Below are positions 23,998 through 34,358 of a stretch of DNA of 38,355 nt, one piece after another. Within the stretch, counting starts at the first letter, position 1, and every line of letters begins with the position of its first letter. The translations under genes were made by a program, and so were the position numbers. The stretch is from assembly GCA_905478165.1 (NCBI GenBank), contig CAJQHK010000015.1:1-38355 (forward strand), given 5' to 3'. The stretch comes from an uncultured Rickettsiales bacterium. Lineage in GTDB: Bacteria > Pseudomonadota > Alphaproteobacteria > Rickettsiales > UBA1997. The notes under the pieces are model-generated. The model worked only from the letters and a program-made list of their open reading frames with translations. It was not told where the DNA came from and made no database searches.

Positions 23998-24897
23998 TTA
24001 TTTATATTGCCTACTATCTATCTTGACAAAGGCGCCATCTAACAAATCCTTTGTAAATTTATTCCTTATATTGGAAGACTCACATGACAATAGAATGGAA
24101 AAAACTCTCTTATCATTCCTAACTGCAGCGCTGATTAGATTAAAGCCAGATATCGATGTAAAACCAGTTTTCATACCTTCTGCACCAGGATAAGTCAACA
24201 AAACATCATTATGACTTTTAAACTTTTTATCAAAAATTTCTATTTCTTTTATACCAAAAATTTCATAATAATCAGGAAAATCATTTTTTACGGATATAAT
24301 TAATTTTTTTAAATCATAGGCAGTAGTATATTGATTAGAATCATGTAAACCAGAAGCATTTCTAAAATTTGTATTATACATCCCAAGTTCCATAGACTTA
24401 TTATTCATCATCTTAGCAAACTCCCATTCACTACCAGCAACCGACTCAGATAACGTTACTGCAGCGCCATTAAGTGACTTGATAATCATACCATATAAAG
24501 CATCTTTGACAGTAATAGTGTCGCCAATTTTTAAGTGTAGTGTTGTAACCTTGTTAACATAAGATATAAAATTTCCTCTGGCAGAAACTTTTAAAATCTG
24601 ATCTAAAGATAATTTTTTATTTTCAATAGCTTCAAACGTCAAATACGCTGTCATTATCTTTACTAAGGATGCGGGAAATATTTTTTTATTAGCATCTTTC
24701 TCTCTAATATTAAAATAATCATTCTCCGAAAATACTAGCAATGTATGGGAGTCGTTGCAGCTATTAATGCTATTTTTTACTTTATCATCATCAGACATGA
24801 TGTGATTAGAATCATTAGCCGCCACTGCGAAGCAAAACAATGAAATAGCAAAAAAAAATACACATAAAAAAAACTGACTAATTGAAAATTTTGACAT
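23998..24897 (-). CDS. dacA: D-alanyl-D-alanine carboxypeptidase (PBP5/6 family)
   Basis: 299 aa with a signal peptide (FFLCVFFFAISLFCFAVAA, cleavage near residue 27). The three active-site motifs are present: SLVK (Ser77-Lys80), SLN (141-143, usually SGN) and KTG (243-245). It trims the terminal D-Ala from peptidoglycan stem peptides in the periplasm. It ends about 80 residues short of E. coli PBP5: the C-terminal beta domain and amphipathic anchor are missing, so it is a minimal, soluble form. It stands alone. Confidence 0.88.
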   Translation of the reverse strand: MSKFSISQFFLCVFFFAISLFCFAVAANDSNHIMSDDDKVKNSINSCNDSHTLLVFSENDYFNIREKDANKKIFPASLVKIMTAYLTFEAIENKKLSLDQILKVSARGNFISYVNKVTTLHLKIGDTITVKDALYGMIIKSLNGAAVTLSESVAGSEWEFAKMMNNKSMELGMYNTNFRNASGLHDSNQYTTAYDLKKLIISVKNDFPDYYEIFGIKEIEIFDKKFKSHNDVLLTYPGAEGMKTGFTSISGFNLISAAVRNDKRVFSILLSCESSNIRNKFTKDLLDGAFVKIDSRQYK

Positions 24898-25041
24898 AAA
24901 TAAATCTAGGATTGCGTAAAGTGTGGTGCTAATAAAGCTGAAGAGATATTTTGATAATTAGCATTACCTCTCCATGTTTCCTAAGGATTTTTTCAACGAG
25001 TCTACAAATATAGTTCTGCGTTATAAAAGACTTTAACTAAG

Positions 25042-25692
25042 CTATTTATTAAATTCAATTTCTAACATCATTCTCGCTCTTTTTTTTATCCCATCTGAAG
25101 TAGTTCCGCTATCAAATAGTGCTTTAAATAAATCTTTAGATTCTTTATACTCCTTAATTTTCCAAAGATATATGGCTTCCTGCTCGATAATGTGATTCTT
25201 TAAATTTGACGAACTCCCCTTAATTCTACTTATGTTAGCTATTATGTTGTATTTTTTATCGTCTTGAAATTCCACTAAATGTCTAATAGCTAATAAACCG
25301 GCATATTCCTTAAAAAAATCATCATATTCTTTGCTATTATTGATAGCTAAATATAAATCTATAGCCTTATCAATCTTACCTTCCTTGGCTAAAATTTTAG
25401 CATATTGCATTGAAGCAATAAACTTAATACCAGAAGAATTACTCTGATCAACCAATGCTTTTAACCTATCAATATCAACAGTTTTATCTAAAAACAAACC
25501 CTGGAGTATTACGGAATATTTTTGATTAATATTTTTATTATAAAAATAATTCCCAACATAGGAGGTTGCTACTAAAATGAGTATAAATAGAATAGAAAAT
25601 ATTTTTATCCGATTGTTTCTGTAAAAATTTAGCAGCCCCAAAGTAAAGGCTTCAATTCGAGCTTCTTTTCGAATCTGATCTAATTCACTCAT
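25042..25692 (-). CDS. DUF2659/YfgM-like TPR membrane protein
   Basis: 216 aa: a short cytoplasmic N-terminus (SELDQIRKEARIEA), one membrane helix at about 33-52 (IFSILFILILVATSYVGNYF), then a helical periplasmic domain with repeats such as KFIASMQYAKILAKEGKIDKAIDLY that look like TPR. This layout is that of YfgM, a chaperone ancillary to SecYEG, and of the Rickettsiales protein family DUF2659. Function here is inferred from topology. It is divergent from enolase, with 80 bases between. Confidence 0.68.
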   Translation of the reverse strand: MSELDQIRKEARIEAFTLGLLNFYRNNRIKIFSILFILILVATSYVGNYFYNKNINQKYSVILQGLFLDKTVDIDRLKALVDQSNSSGIKFIASMQYAKILAKEGKIDKAIDLYLAINNSKEYDDFFKEYAGLLAIRHLVEFQDDKKYNIIANISRIKGSSSNLKNHIIEQEAIYLWKIKEYKESKDLFKALFDSGTTSDGIKKRARMMLEIEFNK

Positions 25693-25772
25693 TGATAATT
25701 AAATATATGATTAGTATGATGGCTTTTTAACTTTAAGAAGAGATTGTTAACTAAAAAAATAAGTAAGTCAAT

Positions 25773-27026
25773 ATGTCAAAAATAGAATCCATTACCGCAA
25801 GAGAAATTCTTGATTCCAGAGGGAACCCAACATTAGAAGCGGATGTAATTTTAGAAGATGGTGCAATTGGCAGGGCTTCAGTTCCAAGTGGCGCCTCTAC
25901 CGGTAGCTTAGAAGCTTTTGAACTTAGAGATAATGACAAAAATCGTTATTTAGGACGAGGAGTATTAAAGGCCAAAAAAAATGTTAACGAAATAATTTCT
26001 AAGGAACTAATTGGCGAATCAGTGTTTAATCAAAACAGATTAGACAACATTATACTAAAAATTGATGGTACAAAAAATAAATCTAACCTAGGTGCTAATG
26101 CCATTTTAGCGGTATCTTTAGCTATAGCTAAAGCTGGAGCAAACTCTCTTAAATTACCCCTTTTTCAATATATTTCACAAAATATTTTAAATAATGAATT
26201 GTCAGATTTAATGCCGATTCCGATGATGAATATTTTAAATGGCGGAGAGCACGCTGACAATAAAATTGATATTCAAGAATTTATGGTAATACCAATTTCA
26301 GCAGAAACAGTTTCTGATGCCATCAGAATGGGGGCTGAAATTTTTCACAACCTTAAAATAATTCTTAAAGAATCTGGTCACAACACCAATGTTGGTGATG
26401 AAGGCGGTTTTGCTCCAAACTTAGACTCTGCCGAAGAAGCTTTAGATTTCATCTCTAAGGCAATAATAGCTTCTGGTTACAAGATTGAAAAAGATGTTGT
26501 TTTTGCACTTGACATTGCTTCTACTGAATTTTATAAAAATGGCAAATATAACCTCAAAGGTGAAGGTAAAATTTTGAATTCTGAAGAGTTAATTAAGTAT
26601 TATCAAAATCTTTGTGATAAATATCCAATTATTTCCATTGAAGATGGAATGGCTGAAGATGATTTTGATGGCTGGAAACAAATGACCCAAATTCTAGGAG
26701 ATAAAATTACCCTAGTTGGTGATGATTTATTCGTAACCAATAAAGAAATTTTACAAAAAGGTATTGATCAAAAAATGGCTAATGCAATCTTGATTAAAGT
26801 CAATCAAATTGGCACATTGACAGAAACCTTAGAAACAATTAAATTAGCCCAAGACAATAACTACAAAACAATTATTTCTCATAGATCAGGAGAGACTGAG
26901 GATAGTACTATTTCTCATATCGCCATCGCCACCAATGCTGGACAAATTAAAACTGGCTCTCTATGCAGATCCGACAGAACAGCAAAATATAACGAATTAA
27001 TCAGAATAGAAGAGTTTTTTTATTAA
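25773..27026 (+). CDS. eno: Enolase
   Basis: 417 aa, complete. The N-terminus [33 protein letters not shown], the metal/catalytic segment [34 protein letters not shown], the catalytic lysine in [13 protein letters not shown] and the signature [17 protein letters not shown] are all intact. It interconverts 2-phosphoglycerate and phosphoenolpyruvate. Reduced Rickettsiales usually lack glycolysis and enolase, so its presence fits a less reduced genome. ATG start. Apparently single, with SulP 117 bases downstream. Confidence 0.96.
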   Translation: MSKIESITAREILDSRGNPTLEADVILEDGAIGRASVPSGASTGSLEAFELRDNDKNRYLGRGVLKAKKNVNEIISKELIGESVFNQNRLDNIILKIDGTKNKSNLGANAILAVSLAIAKAGANSLKLPLFQYISQNILNNELSDLMPIPMMNILNGGEHADNKIDIQEFMVIPISAETVSDAIRMGAEIFHNLKIILKESGHNTNVGDEGGFAPNLDSAEEALDFISKAIIASGYKIEKDVVFALDIASTEFYKNGKYNLKGEGKILNSEELIKYYQNLCDKYPIISIEDGMAEDDFDGWKQMTQILGDKITLVGDDLFVTNKEILQKGIDQKMANAILIKVNQIGTLTETLETIKLAQDNNYKTIISHRSGETEDSTISHIAIATNAGQIKTGSLCRSDRTAKYNELIRIEEFFY

Positions 27027-27143
27027 AAATTACAATTCAATTAAAAAAAATATTTCTTATTTTTTACTTTAAAATACTCTAGAGAAATCTCGTTACTCCT
27101 GAAATTTTTAAAATTAAATTTAAAAAATTAATTTTTAGCAATA

Positions 27144-28727
27144 ATGCTAAAACTCGTAGCAAAAAATAATCAGATGACTAGTAAAATAAATTACAAAATA
27201 GAAATTCTTGCAGGGCTAACCGTCGCGCTCGCCCTCGTTCCAGAAGCGGTGGCCTTCTCATTTGTTGCAGGGGTTGAGCCTCTTGTCGGTCTTTACGCCG
27301 CTTTTTTAGTTGGATTAATTACCGCAACTTTTGGTGGTAGACCGGGAATGATTTCTGGTGCAACTGGAGCTCTAGCAGTTGTTATGATTAGTTTAGTTAA
27401 GGATCATGGTGTAGAATATCTCTTTGCAACCGTAATATTGATGGGCTTAATTCAGGTTATTTTTGGATTTCTTCGATTTGGAAAATTTATTAAAATGGTA
27501 CCCTACCCGGTAATGCTTGGCTTTGTTAATGGCTTGGCTATTGTAATTTTCCTTTCACAATTATCTCAATTTAAAATAATTGATAATCTTGGTAATGAAA
27601 ATTGGATGAGCGGTAATTTATTATATACTACTTTAGGGTTAGTATTATTAACGATCGCCATCATTAAATTTTTACCAAAAATTACCAAAATAATTCCTGC
27701 GCCCCTAGGAGCTCTTCTATTTATCTCTTTAGTGGTTATTTTGCTCGACCTTCCTTCGAAAAATGTTGGTGATTTGGCTGATATCTCAGGATCTCTACCT
27801 GTTTTTAATATTCCCGCAATTAGCTATGACCTAGAAACTCTAAAAATTATCTTACCCTATTCTTTAATTTTAGCTGCTATTGGATTAATCGAATCCTTGT
27901 TGACCTTAACCCTAATTGATGAAATTACTCAAACTAGAGGCAGAAATAGCAAAGAATGTGTAGCTCAAGGCGCCTCCAACATTGTTACTGGATTTTTTGG
28001 CGGTATGGGTGGTTGCGCCATGATTGGACAAAGCATGATCAATATCAAATCTGGAGGTAGGAGTAGAATCTCTGGTATTGCGGCTGCCCTATTTTTACTC
28101 TTCTTTATTTTGTTTGCCTCAGATTTAATTGCAAAAATTCCAGTTGCCGCATTAACTGGGATCATGATCACCGTTGTCATTGGAACTTTTGAATGGTCCA
28201 GCTTTAGAATTATCAAAAAAATTCCAAAATCCGATGCTTTTGTATTGATTTTAGTTTCAATTGTCACGGTATTTACAGATCTAGCTATCGCCGTAATTAT
28301 TGGGGTCGTAGTTTCAGCCTTAAATTTTGCTTGGCACAATGCTAAAAGCCTTTATGCCGTAATCGAAAGTAAAAAATCTAAAAAAACTTATATTCTTCAT
28401 GGTAATTTATTTTTTGCATCAATCTTTACTTTTAAAAAAATATTTGATCCAAAAAATGATCCAAAAGATGTTACAATCGATTTTAAATATTCTAGAGTTT
28501 GGGATCATTCAGCTTTACAAGCAATTGACGAATTAGCTGAAAAATACATGGACTTAAATAAAAAATTACATCTTTTACATTTAAGTGAAGATTGTAGAAA
28601 TTTACTTGATAAGGGTAGTAAATTTGTTGAAAAGGATTCAAATGAAGACCCTCATTACAGAATTATAGTTGACTACCAAACCGCAGAAAGCATAGAGCAT
28701 AAAAAAAACATTGAAAAACAAGTTTAA
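27144..28727 (+). CDS. SulP family anion transporter with STAS domain
   Basis: 527 aa. The membrane part (about residues 15-405) starts with EILAGLTVALALVPEAVAFS and contains GLYAAFLVGLITATFGGRPGMISGATGALA, read in parts as GLYAAFLVGL and GRPGMISGATGA, both SulP hallmarks. A cytoplasmic STAS domain follows (about 425-510: TYILHGNLFFASIFTF, DVTIDFKYSRVWDHSALQAI). SulP proteins carry sulfate, bicarbonate or dicarboxylates; the short MISGATGA form is often annotated as sulfate permease, but bicarbonate is equally possible. A second possible sulfate route beside CysTWA. Confidence 0.87.
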   Translation: MLKLVAKNNQMTSKINYKIEILAGLTVALALVPEAVAFSFVAGVEPLVGLYAAFLVGLITATFGGRPGMISGATGALAVVMISLVKDHGVEYLFATVILMGLIQVIFGFLRFGKFIKMVPYPVMLGFVNGLAIVIFLSQLSQFKIIDNLGNENWMSGNLLYTTLGLVLLTIAIIKFLPKITKIIPAPLGALLFISLVVILLDLPSKNVGDLADISGSLPVFNIPAISYDLETLKIILPYSLILAAIGLIESLLTLTLIDEITQTRGRNSKECVAQGASNIVTGFFGGMGGCAMIGQSMINIKSGGRSRISGIAAALFLLFFILFASDLIAKIPVAALTGIMITVVIGTFEWSSFRIIKKIPKSDAFVLILVSIVTVFTDLAIAVIIGVVVSALNFAWHNAKSLYAVIESKKSKKTYILHGNLFFASIFTFKKIFDPKNDPKDVTIDFKYSRVWDHSALQAIDELAEKYMDLNKKLHLLHLSEDCRNLLDKGSKFVEKDSNEDPHYRIIVDYQTAESIEHKKNIEKQV

Positions 28728-28893
28728 AATTAATGTCAGTTTTCATGGTTCTGAATTTTTAATAGTGAGGACCCTAACTCAGAAGCCCCAGAACTCTTTG
28801 GGTCAGAAATTTATGATAATTTTTAACCAAAAAAAGAAGTCTAAATGTTGTGTCATAGGTAAAATTCAGCATAATAGGTATTCGTGACGAGAG

Positions 28894-29502
28894 TCAAATA
28901 AGAATTGATAATTTCTCAATACATTCAACCTCCCTACCCTCATTATCCCAAATATAAGAAATTACGGCTAAATAATCTATTTTATTTTCTATTAATGTCT
29001 GACAATTTTTGTCATTTATACCGCCAATTGCAACCAAAGGAATGTTAGTGATATTTTTACAATACTTAATTAAATCAACATCTGGCCTAGCAGTTGTTTT
29101 TTTGGTTTTAGTTGGGAAAAACGCTCCAAGAGATATATAATCAACACCACTTTCAGCAGCCTTGTGAATGAGACCCTTATCATCATAACAACTGACGCCA
29201 ATAAGAAAATTTTTTGGCTTTTGCAACATAACTTCTTTTAAGATAGCATCTGACCGCCCCAAATGGGCACCATCCGCCCCCACTATAACTGCCAAATTAA
29301 ATCTGTCATTTAATACAAATTTTACTTTATATTTACGACAAATATCTTTAACCTTTTTAGATATTGCAATTACATCTTGATCCTCATAGTTTTTTAATCT
29401 TAATTGAAATAAAGAAACCAACTTTGTTGCTAAAATATTCTCTAATTTTAAAAAAAAACTATTTTCGATCTTGCTTGGACTAATTAGGTAAATTTTTGTC
29501 AT
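28894..29502 (-). CDS. thiE: Thiamine-phosphate synthase
   Basis: A (beta/alpha)8 barrel of about 202 aa. FQLRLK (diphosphate side), FVLNDRFNLAVIVGADGAHLGRSD (parts VLNDR and GADGAHLG) and GVDYISLGAFFPTKTK are ThiE landmarks; IPLVAIGGIND binds phosphate near the end. It joins hydroxymethylpyrimidine diphosphate and thiazole phosphate. No other thi gene is nearby. I prefer the ATG at 29502 over the in-frame TTG one codon earlier. The start region overlaps the 5' end of slt on the other strand. Confidence 0.87.
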   Translation of the reverse strand: MTKIYLISPSKIENSFFLKLENILATKLVSLFQLRLKNYEDQDVIAISKKVKDICRKYKVKFVLNDRFNLAVIVGADGAHLGRSDAILKEVMLQKPKNFLIGVSCYDDKGLIHKAAESGVDYISLGAFFPTKTKKTTARPDVDLIKYCKNITNIPLVAIGGINDKNCQTLIENKIDYLAVISYIWDNEGREVECIEKLSILI

Positions 29503-31523
29503 CAAAATATCATAAATTGCTAAATTACATTAAATATTTAACAGTTATTTTTATAATAATCTTCAGCAACAATATTTTTGCCAAAGACATACCTATCTCT
29601 AAAAAATTATGGAATATTGAATTAAATAATAAAGAAAAAAAAGTAATAAAAAATATTTTTAAAAAAATAGAGCAAAAAAAATACAAAAAAGCCCTAGACT
29701 CCTCTAAGAAATTTCATAATTCAGACTTTCATGAAGCCTTTGAAGGTATAATTTATCGCAACAAGATATCAGAGCTTAATATAGATAAAATAAACTCAAT
29801 TACAAAAAAATATCCATTTTTTAATCAAAGAGTCATCAATAATATTAAAGAGAAGTATATTATTGACAATAACTTGCCCTATGAAGAAATTAAACAAAAA
29901 TATCTAACCTATCACAGTTCTAAAAATAAGAACTTCCTTATATATCTGATCGAAAAAAAGTCAAAATTTTATCAAACAAACGATTATAATTTAGACTTCA
30001 TAAAAACAGATATCAAAAATAGAGTAAAGCATATTTGGCTAGATTACAGCTTTTCTGAACAAGAAATAGTAGATTTTCTTGGTAAATATGGTAATTTTTT
30101 AGAAAAATCAGATCATCTTGTAAAAATTAAAAAATTATTTTGGCAGGGCAAAAATTCATTTTTAAAATCTAAAAAATTATTTGACTTAATTTCTGATGAT
30201 GAGGAAAAGCTTTTTTCAGCCATAATTAAAATTAACAAAAACCCCAAAAGCTTAAGAAAAATCTTATTATCAATACCAAGAAAATATAGGTCTGAAGAGG
30301 TCTTATATTATCACAGAGTGCAATGGCTTAAGAAAAATAACAAAAAAGATCAAGCTGTAAAATTACTATTAAAAGCTCCAATAGATAGTTCAGAGCCTGA
30401 AAAATGGTGGTCTTTACGCAAATTATACGGCAGAGAGTTGCTAAAAGATAAGAGAAAATTATCTTACAAAAAATCCTACAAGATAATATCTAATCATGGA
30501 TTAAAACCAGGAGGGGACAAATATGCTGATGCCGAATGGACTGCAGGATGGATCGCTCTTAGATTCTTAAATAACCCAGAGGTAGCATATGATCATTTTA
30601 GCAATTTATACAAAAATGTTAACTACCCTATTAGCATTTCAAGAGCGGCTTACTGGCTTGCAGAAGCAACAGATGGTGATGAAAAAAAATCTATATGGTA
30701 TCAAGTGGCAATGAGATATCCTACGTATTTTTATTCTCAAATTGCTTACAGTAAATATAAAAAACTTAAAAATATTCAAACCAATTCGGATGTATTTTTA
30801 CCTCCAGACCCGATATTTAATGAAGAAAATATTAAGAATTTAAAAGATAATACCGCGCTAAAAATCTCAATACTTTTTGCAATTAACAACCAAACAGAAA
30901 ATGCTGAATTTATTTTAAAAGAACTAATTTCACAAATTAACAATAAGGGAGATATAGCCTTGATTATCGAGTTATTAGCTCAAATTGATAACAGTAAATT
31001 AAGTTACGATATTTTTAAATATCTGTCGGAAAAAAATATATTCTTCATAACAAAGCAATTTAAAATCATTGAACATGTTGAGGGTAAAAACAAATCTCTA
31101 ATACACTCCCTAATAAAGCAAGAAAGTGGATTTTCTCAATCTGCAATCAGCTCTGTTGGAGCAGTTGGGTTTATGCAATTGATGCCTTATACAGCAAAAA
31201 AAGTCGCAGAAAGAATGAAAATTAAATATGATCCTAAAAAATTAAAAAGATCTGTTCGATACAATATTAAATTAGGATCATTTTATATTAACTCGCTATT
31301 AGAGAAATTTAACAGCTCGAAAATTATGGCAATTGCATCTTACAATGCCGGCCCAAGCTCTGTAAACAGGTGGGTTAAAGAATTTTATGATCCAAGAAAA
31401 TCTCAAGATATCGACAAGGTTGTAGATTGGATTGAGTTAATAACATATCATGAAACAAGAAATTATGTTCAAAGAATAATGGAAAACTTAATAATTTACG
31501 AATATTTACTTAATAAGGATTAA
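29496..31523 (+). CDS. slt: Soluble lytic murein transglycosylase
   Basis: 675 aa: a signal peptide (YIKYLTVIFIIIFSNNIFA, cleavage near 29), a long alpha-superhelical U-domain, and a C-terminal SLT domain. The catalytic Glu is about residue 543 in IKQESGFSQSAISSVGAVG, followed by GFMQLMPYTAK and IASYNAGPSSVNRWV. It cleaves glycan strands to 1,6-anhydro products in the periplasm. The start is TTG, with a weak AGG 8-10 bases upstream; a second TTG six codons later is possible. First gene of slt-purF-lolC/E, three bases before purF. It shares its start region with thiE. Confidence 0.9.
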   Translation: MSSKYHKLLNYIKYLTVIFIIIFSNNIFAKDIPISKKLWNIELNNKEKKVIKNIFKKIEQKKYKKALDSSKKFHNSDFHEAFEGIIYRNKISELNIDKINSITKKYPFFNQRVINNIKEKYIIDNNLPYEEIKQKYLTYHSSKNKNFLIYLIEKKSKFYQTNDYNLDFIKTDIKNRVKHIWLDYSFSEQEIVDFLGKYGNFLEKSDHLVKIKKLFWQGKNSFLKSKKLFDLISDDEEKLFSAIIKINKNPKSLRKILLSIPRKYRSEEVLYYHRVQWLKKNNKKDQAVKLLLKAPIDSSEPEKWWSLRKLYGRELLKDKRKLSYKKSYKIISNHGLKPGGDKYADAEWTAGWIALRFLNNPEVAYDHFSNLYKNVNYPISISRAAYWLAEATDGDEKKSIWYQVAMRYPTYFYSQIAYSKYKKLKNIQTNSDVFLPPDPIFNEENIKNLKDNTALKISILFAINNQTENAEFILKELISQINNKGDIALIIELLAQIDNSKLSYDIFKYLSEKNIFFITKQFKIIEHVEGKNKSLIHSLIKQESGFSQSAISSVGAVGFMQLMPYTAKKVAERMKIKYDPKKLKRSVRYNIKLGSFYINSLLEKFNSSKIMAIASYNAGPSSVNRWVKEFYDPRKSQDIDKVVDWIELITYHETRNYVQRIMENLIIYEYLLNKD

Positions 31524-31526
31524 ACT

Positions 31527-32951
31527 ATGATAACAAAATTCGATATGGATAAAATGGAGGAAGAATGCGGAGTTTTCGCTATTTACAACAACATAGATGC
31601 CGCAATTAATACTACATTAGGACTACATGCCTTACAGCATAGAGGTCAAGAATCCTGTGGAATAGTCTCTTCTGATGAGAAGGAATTCTATATTCACCTT
31701 GCTAAAGGCTTGGTATCAGATAATTTTAGCAATCAATCAATTGTTGACAAATTAATCGGAAACAAAGCTATTGGTCACGTCAGATACTCAACCGCTGGTA
31801 AAAAAAACACTAGAAACCATCAACCAATATTTGCTAATTTTAGCTTTGGTGACTTAGCGATTGCTCATAATGGTAACCTAACTAATGCAAAAACTTTAAA
31901 GAAAGATTTGGTAAAAAAAGGCGCCATCTTCCAATCATCAATGGATACCGAGGTCATTATCCACCTAATTGCATTGAGCAAAAAAGAAACCATCAAAGAA
32001 AGAATAATAGACGCTCTAAGCCAAGTTAAAGGAGCCTTCTCTTTAGTAATAATGCTTAAAGACCAAATTATCGCAGTTAGAGATATTAATGGCGTTAGAC
32101 CTCTGATTCTAGGTAAATTAGGAGATTCTCATGTGGTTGCGAGTGAAAGTTGCGCTCTAGACATTATGGACGCCAAATTAGTTAGGGATATCAAAAAAGG
32201 TGAGATGATTATTATTGATAAAAAAGGTGTCTATAGTGAATTCCCGTTTGAAAATGGAATATCAAAATTTTGCATTTTTGAATATATTTATTTTGCTCGT
32301 CCAGATAGCTTTATCGAGGGAAAAAATGTCTATGATATCCGAAAAAACATAGGAATGGAATTGGCAAAAGAAGTAAAAATTGAAGCTGATATAGTTGTCC
32401 CCGTACCAGATTCTGGAGTTTCTGCAGCTATTGGGTATTCAATCGCCTCTAATATTCCATTTGAACTAGGCATAATTAGAAATCACTATGTCGGCAGAAC
32501 ATTCATTGAGCCAACAGACAAAATTAGGCATTTCGGAGTAAAATTAAAGCACAATGTCAACAGGGACCTAATAAAGGGTAAAAGAGTCATCTTGGTTGAT
32601 GATTCTATTGTCAGAGGGACAACATCTAAAAAAATTGTCAAAATGGTTAGAGATGCCGGCGCTAAAGAAGTATTCTTATTGGTTGCTAGCCCACCAACAA
32701 CAGGATCTTGCTTTTATGGCATAGACACTCCAGATGACAAAAATTTAATTGCCAACAAATTATCAAAAGAAGAAATAGCGAGAGAAATAAAGGCAGATAG
32801 GGTTGAGTATATATCCATAGACGGCTTATATAACGCAATTAGCAAATCAAAAAGAAACAATGACCAGCCACAATATTGCGATGCTTGTTTTAGTGGCGAC
32901 TATCCAATCGCTCTAGAAGATAAATTAAATGAAGATCAAATTAATGAATAG
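31527..32951 (+). CDS. purF: Amidophosphoribosyltransferase (glutamine PRPP amidotransferase)
   Basis: 474 aa, first committed step of purine synthesis. The nucleophile is Cys14 (EEECGVFAIY), preceded by a 13-residue propeptide as in the Bacillus-type enzyme. The PRPP loop is VILVDDSIVRGTTSKK. Cysteines in FCIFEYIYFARPDS, GSCFYGIDTP and YCDACFSGDYP match the [4Fe-4S] ligands of that type. RHFGVKLKHN and NHYVGRTFIEP are also conserved. De novo purine synthesis is unusual for obligate intracellular Rickettsiales. The gene end overlaps lolC/E. Confidence 0.95.
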   Translation: MITKFDMDKMEEECGVFAIYNNIDAAINTTLGLHALQHRGQESCGIVSSDEKEFYIHLAKGLVSDNFSNQSIVDKLIGNKAIGHVRYSTAGKKNTRNHQPIFANFSFGDLAIAHNGNLTNAKTLKKDLVKKGAIFQSSMDTEVIIHLIALSKKETIKERIIDALSQVKGAFSLVIMLKDQIIAVRDINGVRPLILGKLGDSHVVASESCALDIMDAKLVRDIKKGEMIIIDKKGVYSEFPFENGISKFCIFEYIYFARPDSFIEGKNVYDIRKNIGMELAKEVKIEADIVVPVPDSGVSAAIGYSIASNIPFELGIIRNHYVGRTFIEPTDKIRHFGVKLKHNVNRDLIKGKRVILVDDSIVRGTTSKKIVKMVRDAGAKEVFLLVASPPTTGSCFYGIDTPDDKNLIANKLSKEEIAREIKADRVEYISIDGLYNAISKSKRNNDQPQYCDACFSGDYPIALEDKLNEDQINE

Positions 32952-34191
32952 TCTAGAATTATTAATTGCTTTTCGCTACTTAAGGTCAAAAAGAAAAGAA
33001 GGCTTTATATCTGTCATCACCTTATTCTCATTTATAGGAATTGTTATTGGAGTTGCCACCCTAATAATTGTTATGTCAGTTATGAACGGCTTTCATCACG
33101 AATTGGTTGGAAGAATTCTGGGTATTAATTCTCATATCACCATTGAGTCTACTCACAAATTAGGTATAAAAAACTATCCAGACATTGTAAAAAAAATTAA
33201 GGGGTTAAAAAATGTAAAATACATCAATCCCATGGTCGAAAGTCAGGTCATGTTCAGTTCTCCGTCTGGATCTTTTGGTGGCTTAGCTAGAGGTATTAAG
33301 TCTCAAGATTTACAAGAAAAAAAATTAATCCGCGACAATTTAATATTAGGAGAATTTTACTCAGATAAAGATAAGGACAAAATTATTATGGGATCTAATT
33401 TAGCGCAAAATCTAAACCTTTCTGTCGGAGATCATGTCAAACTGATATCGGCAACAACAAATAAAACAATATTAGGATCAATACCAAGAATTAAAACATA
33501 TCAGATTTCTGGAATATTTGAAACTGGCCTTTATCAATATGATCTAACCACAATCTTTATGCCATTTGAGGTTGCTCAAATTCATTTTAAACTTAGAAAT
33601 TCAACATCTACTATCGAAATTCTTAGTAAGGATATTAATAATTTATCTGAATTAAAATATAATATTTACAAAATATTGGGAGAAGATTTAAACGGAGTCT
33701 ATGTTCATGATTGGAAAGAATCTAATCGCTCATTTATCGACGCCCTAAAAATAGAAAGGACGGTTATGTTCCTTATTCTAACCTTAATAATTATAGTTGC
33801 CGCTTTCAACATAATTTCCAGCCTAATAATGTTAGTAAATGATAAGAAAAAAAATATTGCCTGCCTTAGGGTAATGGGTATGCATAAATCTGGTATTATT
33901 AAAATCTTTTTAATTTCTGGCGGTGTCATAGGGTTTTCTGGTACTTTATTGGGATTAGCTATCGGCATATTATTTTCAGCCAATATTAATTCAATTAAAG
34001 AATGGATAGACAATATGACAGAAAGCACTCTGTTTGACCCAACTATTTACTTTTTATCTAACCTACCTTCTAAAATATTTATATCTGATGTCGCTTTAGT
34101 TACCTCCATGTCGATATTAATATCTTTCTTAGCGACTATCTATCCAGCATTGAAGGCTAGCAAAACTAATCCATCAGAAATTTTGAAATAG
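32944..34191 (+). CDS. lolC: Lipoprotein-releasing ABC permease LolC/LolE
   Basis: 415 aa from the ATG in ATGAATAG, which overlaps the purF stop; an upstream in-frame ATG at 32929 would add five residues. IAFRYLRSKRKEGFISVI and VATLIIVMSVMNGFHHEL form the first membrane helix and flanks. A large periplasmic domain follows (about 45-260), then three C-terminal helices beginning near FLILTLIIIVAAFNIISSL, with an ending YPALKASKTNPSEILK. With LolD it extracts lipoproteins from the inner membrane for LolA. A single LolC/E (LolF type) is usual in alphaproteobacteria. LolD is not here. Confidence 0.92.
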   Translation: MNSLELLIAFRYLRSKRKEGFISVITLFSFIGIVIGVATLIIVMSVMNGFHHELVGRILGINSHITIESTHKLGIKNYPDIVKKIKGLKNVKYINPMVESQVMFSSPSGSFGGLARGIKSQDLQEKKLIRDNLILGEFYSDKDKDKIIMGSNLAQNLNLSVGDHVKLISATTNKTILGSIPRIKTYQISGIFETGLYQYDLTTIFMPFEVAQIHFKLRNSTSTIEILSKDINNLSELKYNIYKILGEDLNGVYVHDWKESNRSFIDALKIERTVMFLILTLIIIVAAFNIISSLIMLVNDKKKNIACLRVMGMHKSGIIKIFLISGGVIGFSGTLLGLAIGILFSANINSIKEWIDNMTESTLFDPTIYFLSNLPSKIFISDVALVTSMSILISFLATIYPALKASKTNPSEILK

Positions 34192-34358
34192 ACTTGAAAA
34201 TTATCTACCCAAGATATATCATAACATAAGATTCTATTAAAAACTCGTAGTGATTATATTTTTTAGGAATTTTATCTAAAATTTATTAATTTTTAGCACA
34301 ATTTGTAAATATTCTGCTAAATACCGACAAACTTATATTGCAAAATATTTTGTAATTA

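Noticed and set aside
28728-28893. Short frames and a GACCC/GGGTC hairpin after the SulP gene (one frame reads SEDPNSEAPELFGSEIYDNF)
   Set aside because: No start codon, no recognised family, and the hairpin lacks a T-run, so neither a gene nor a terminator could be supported.
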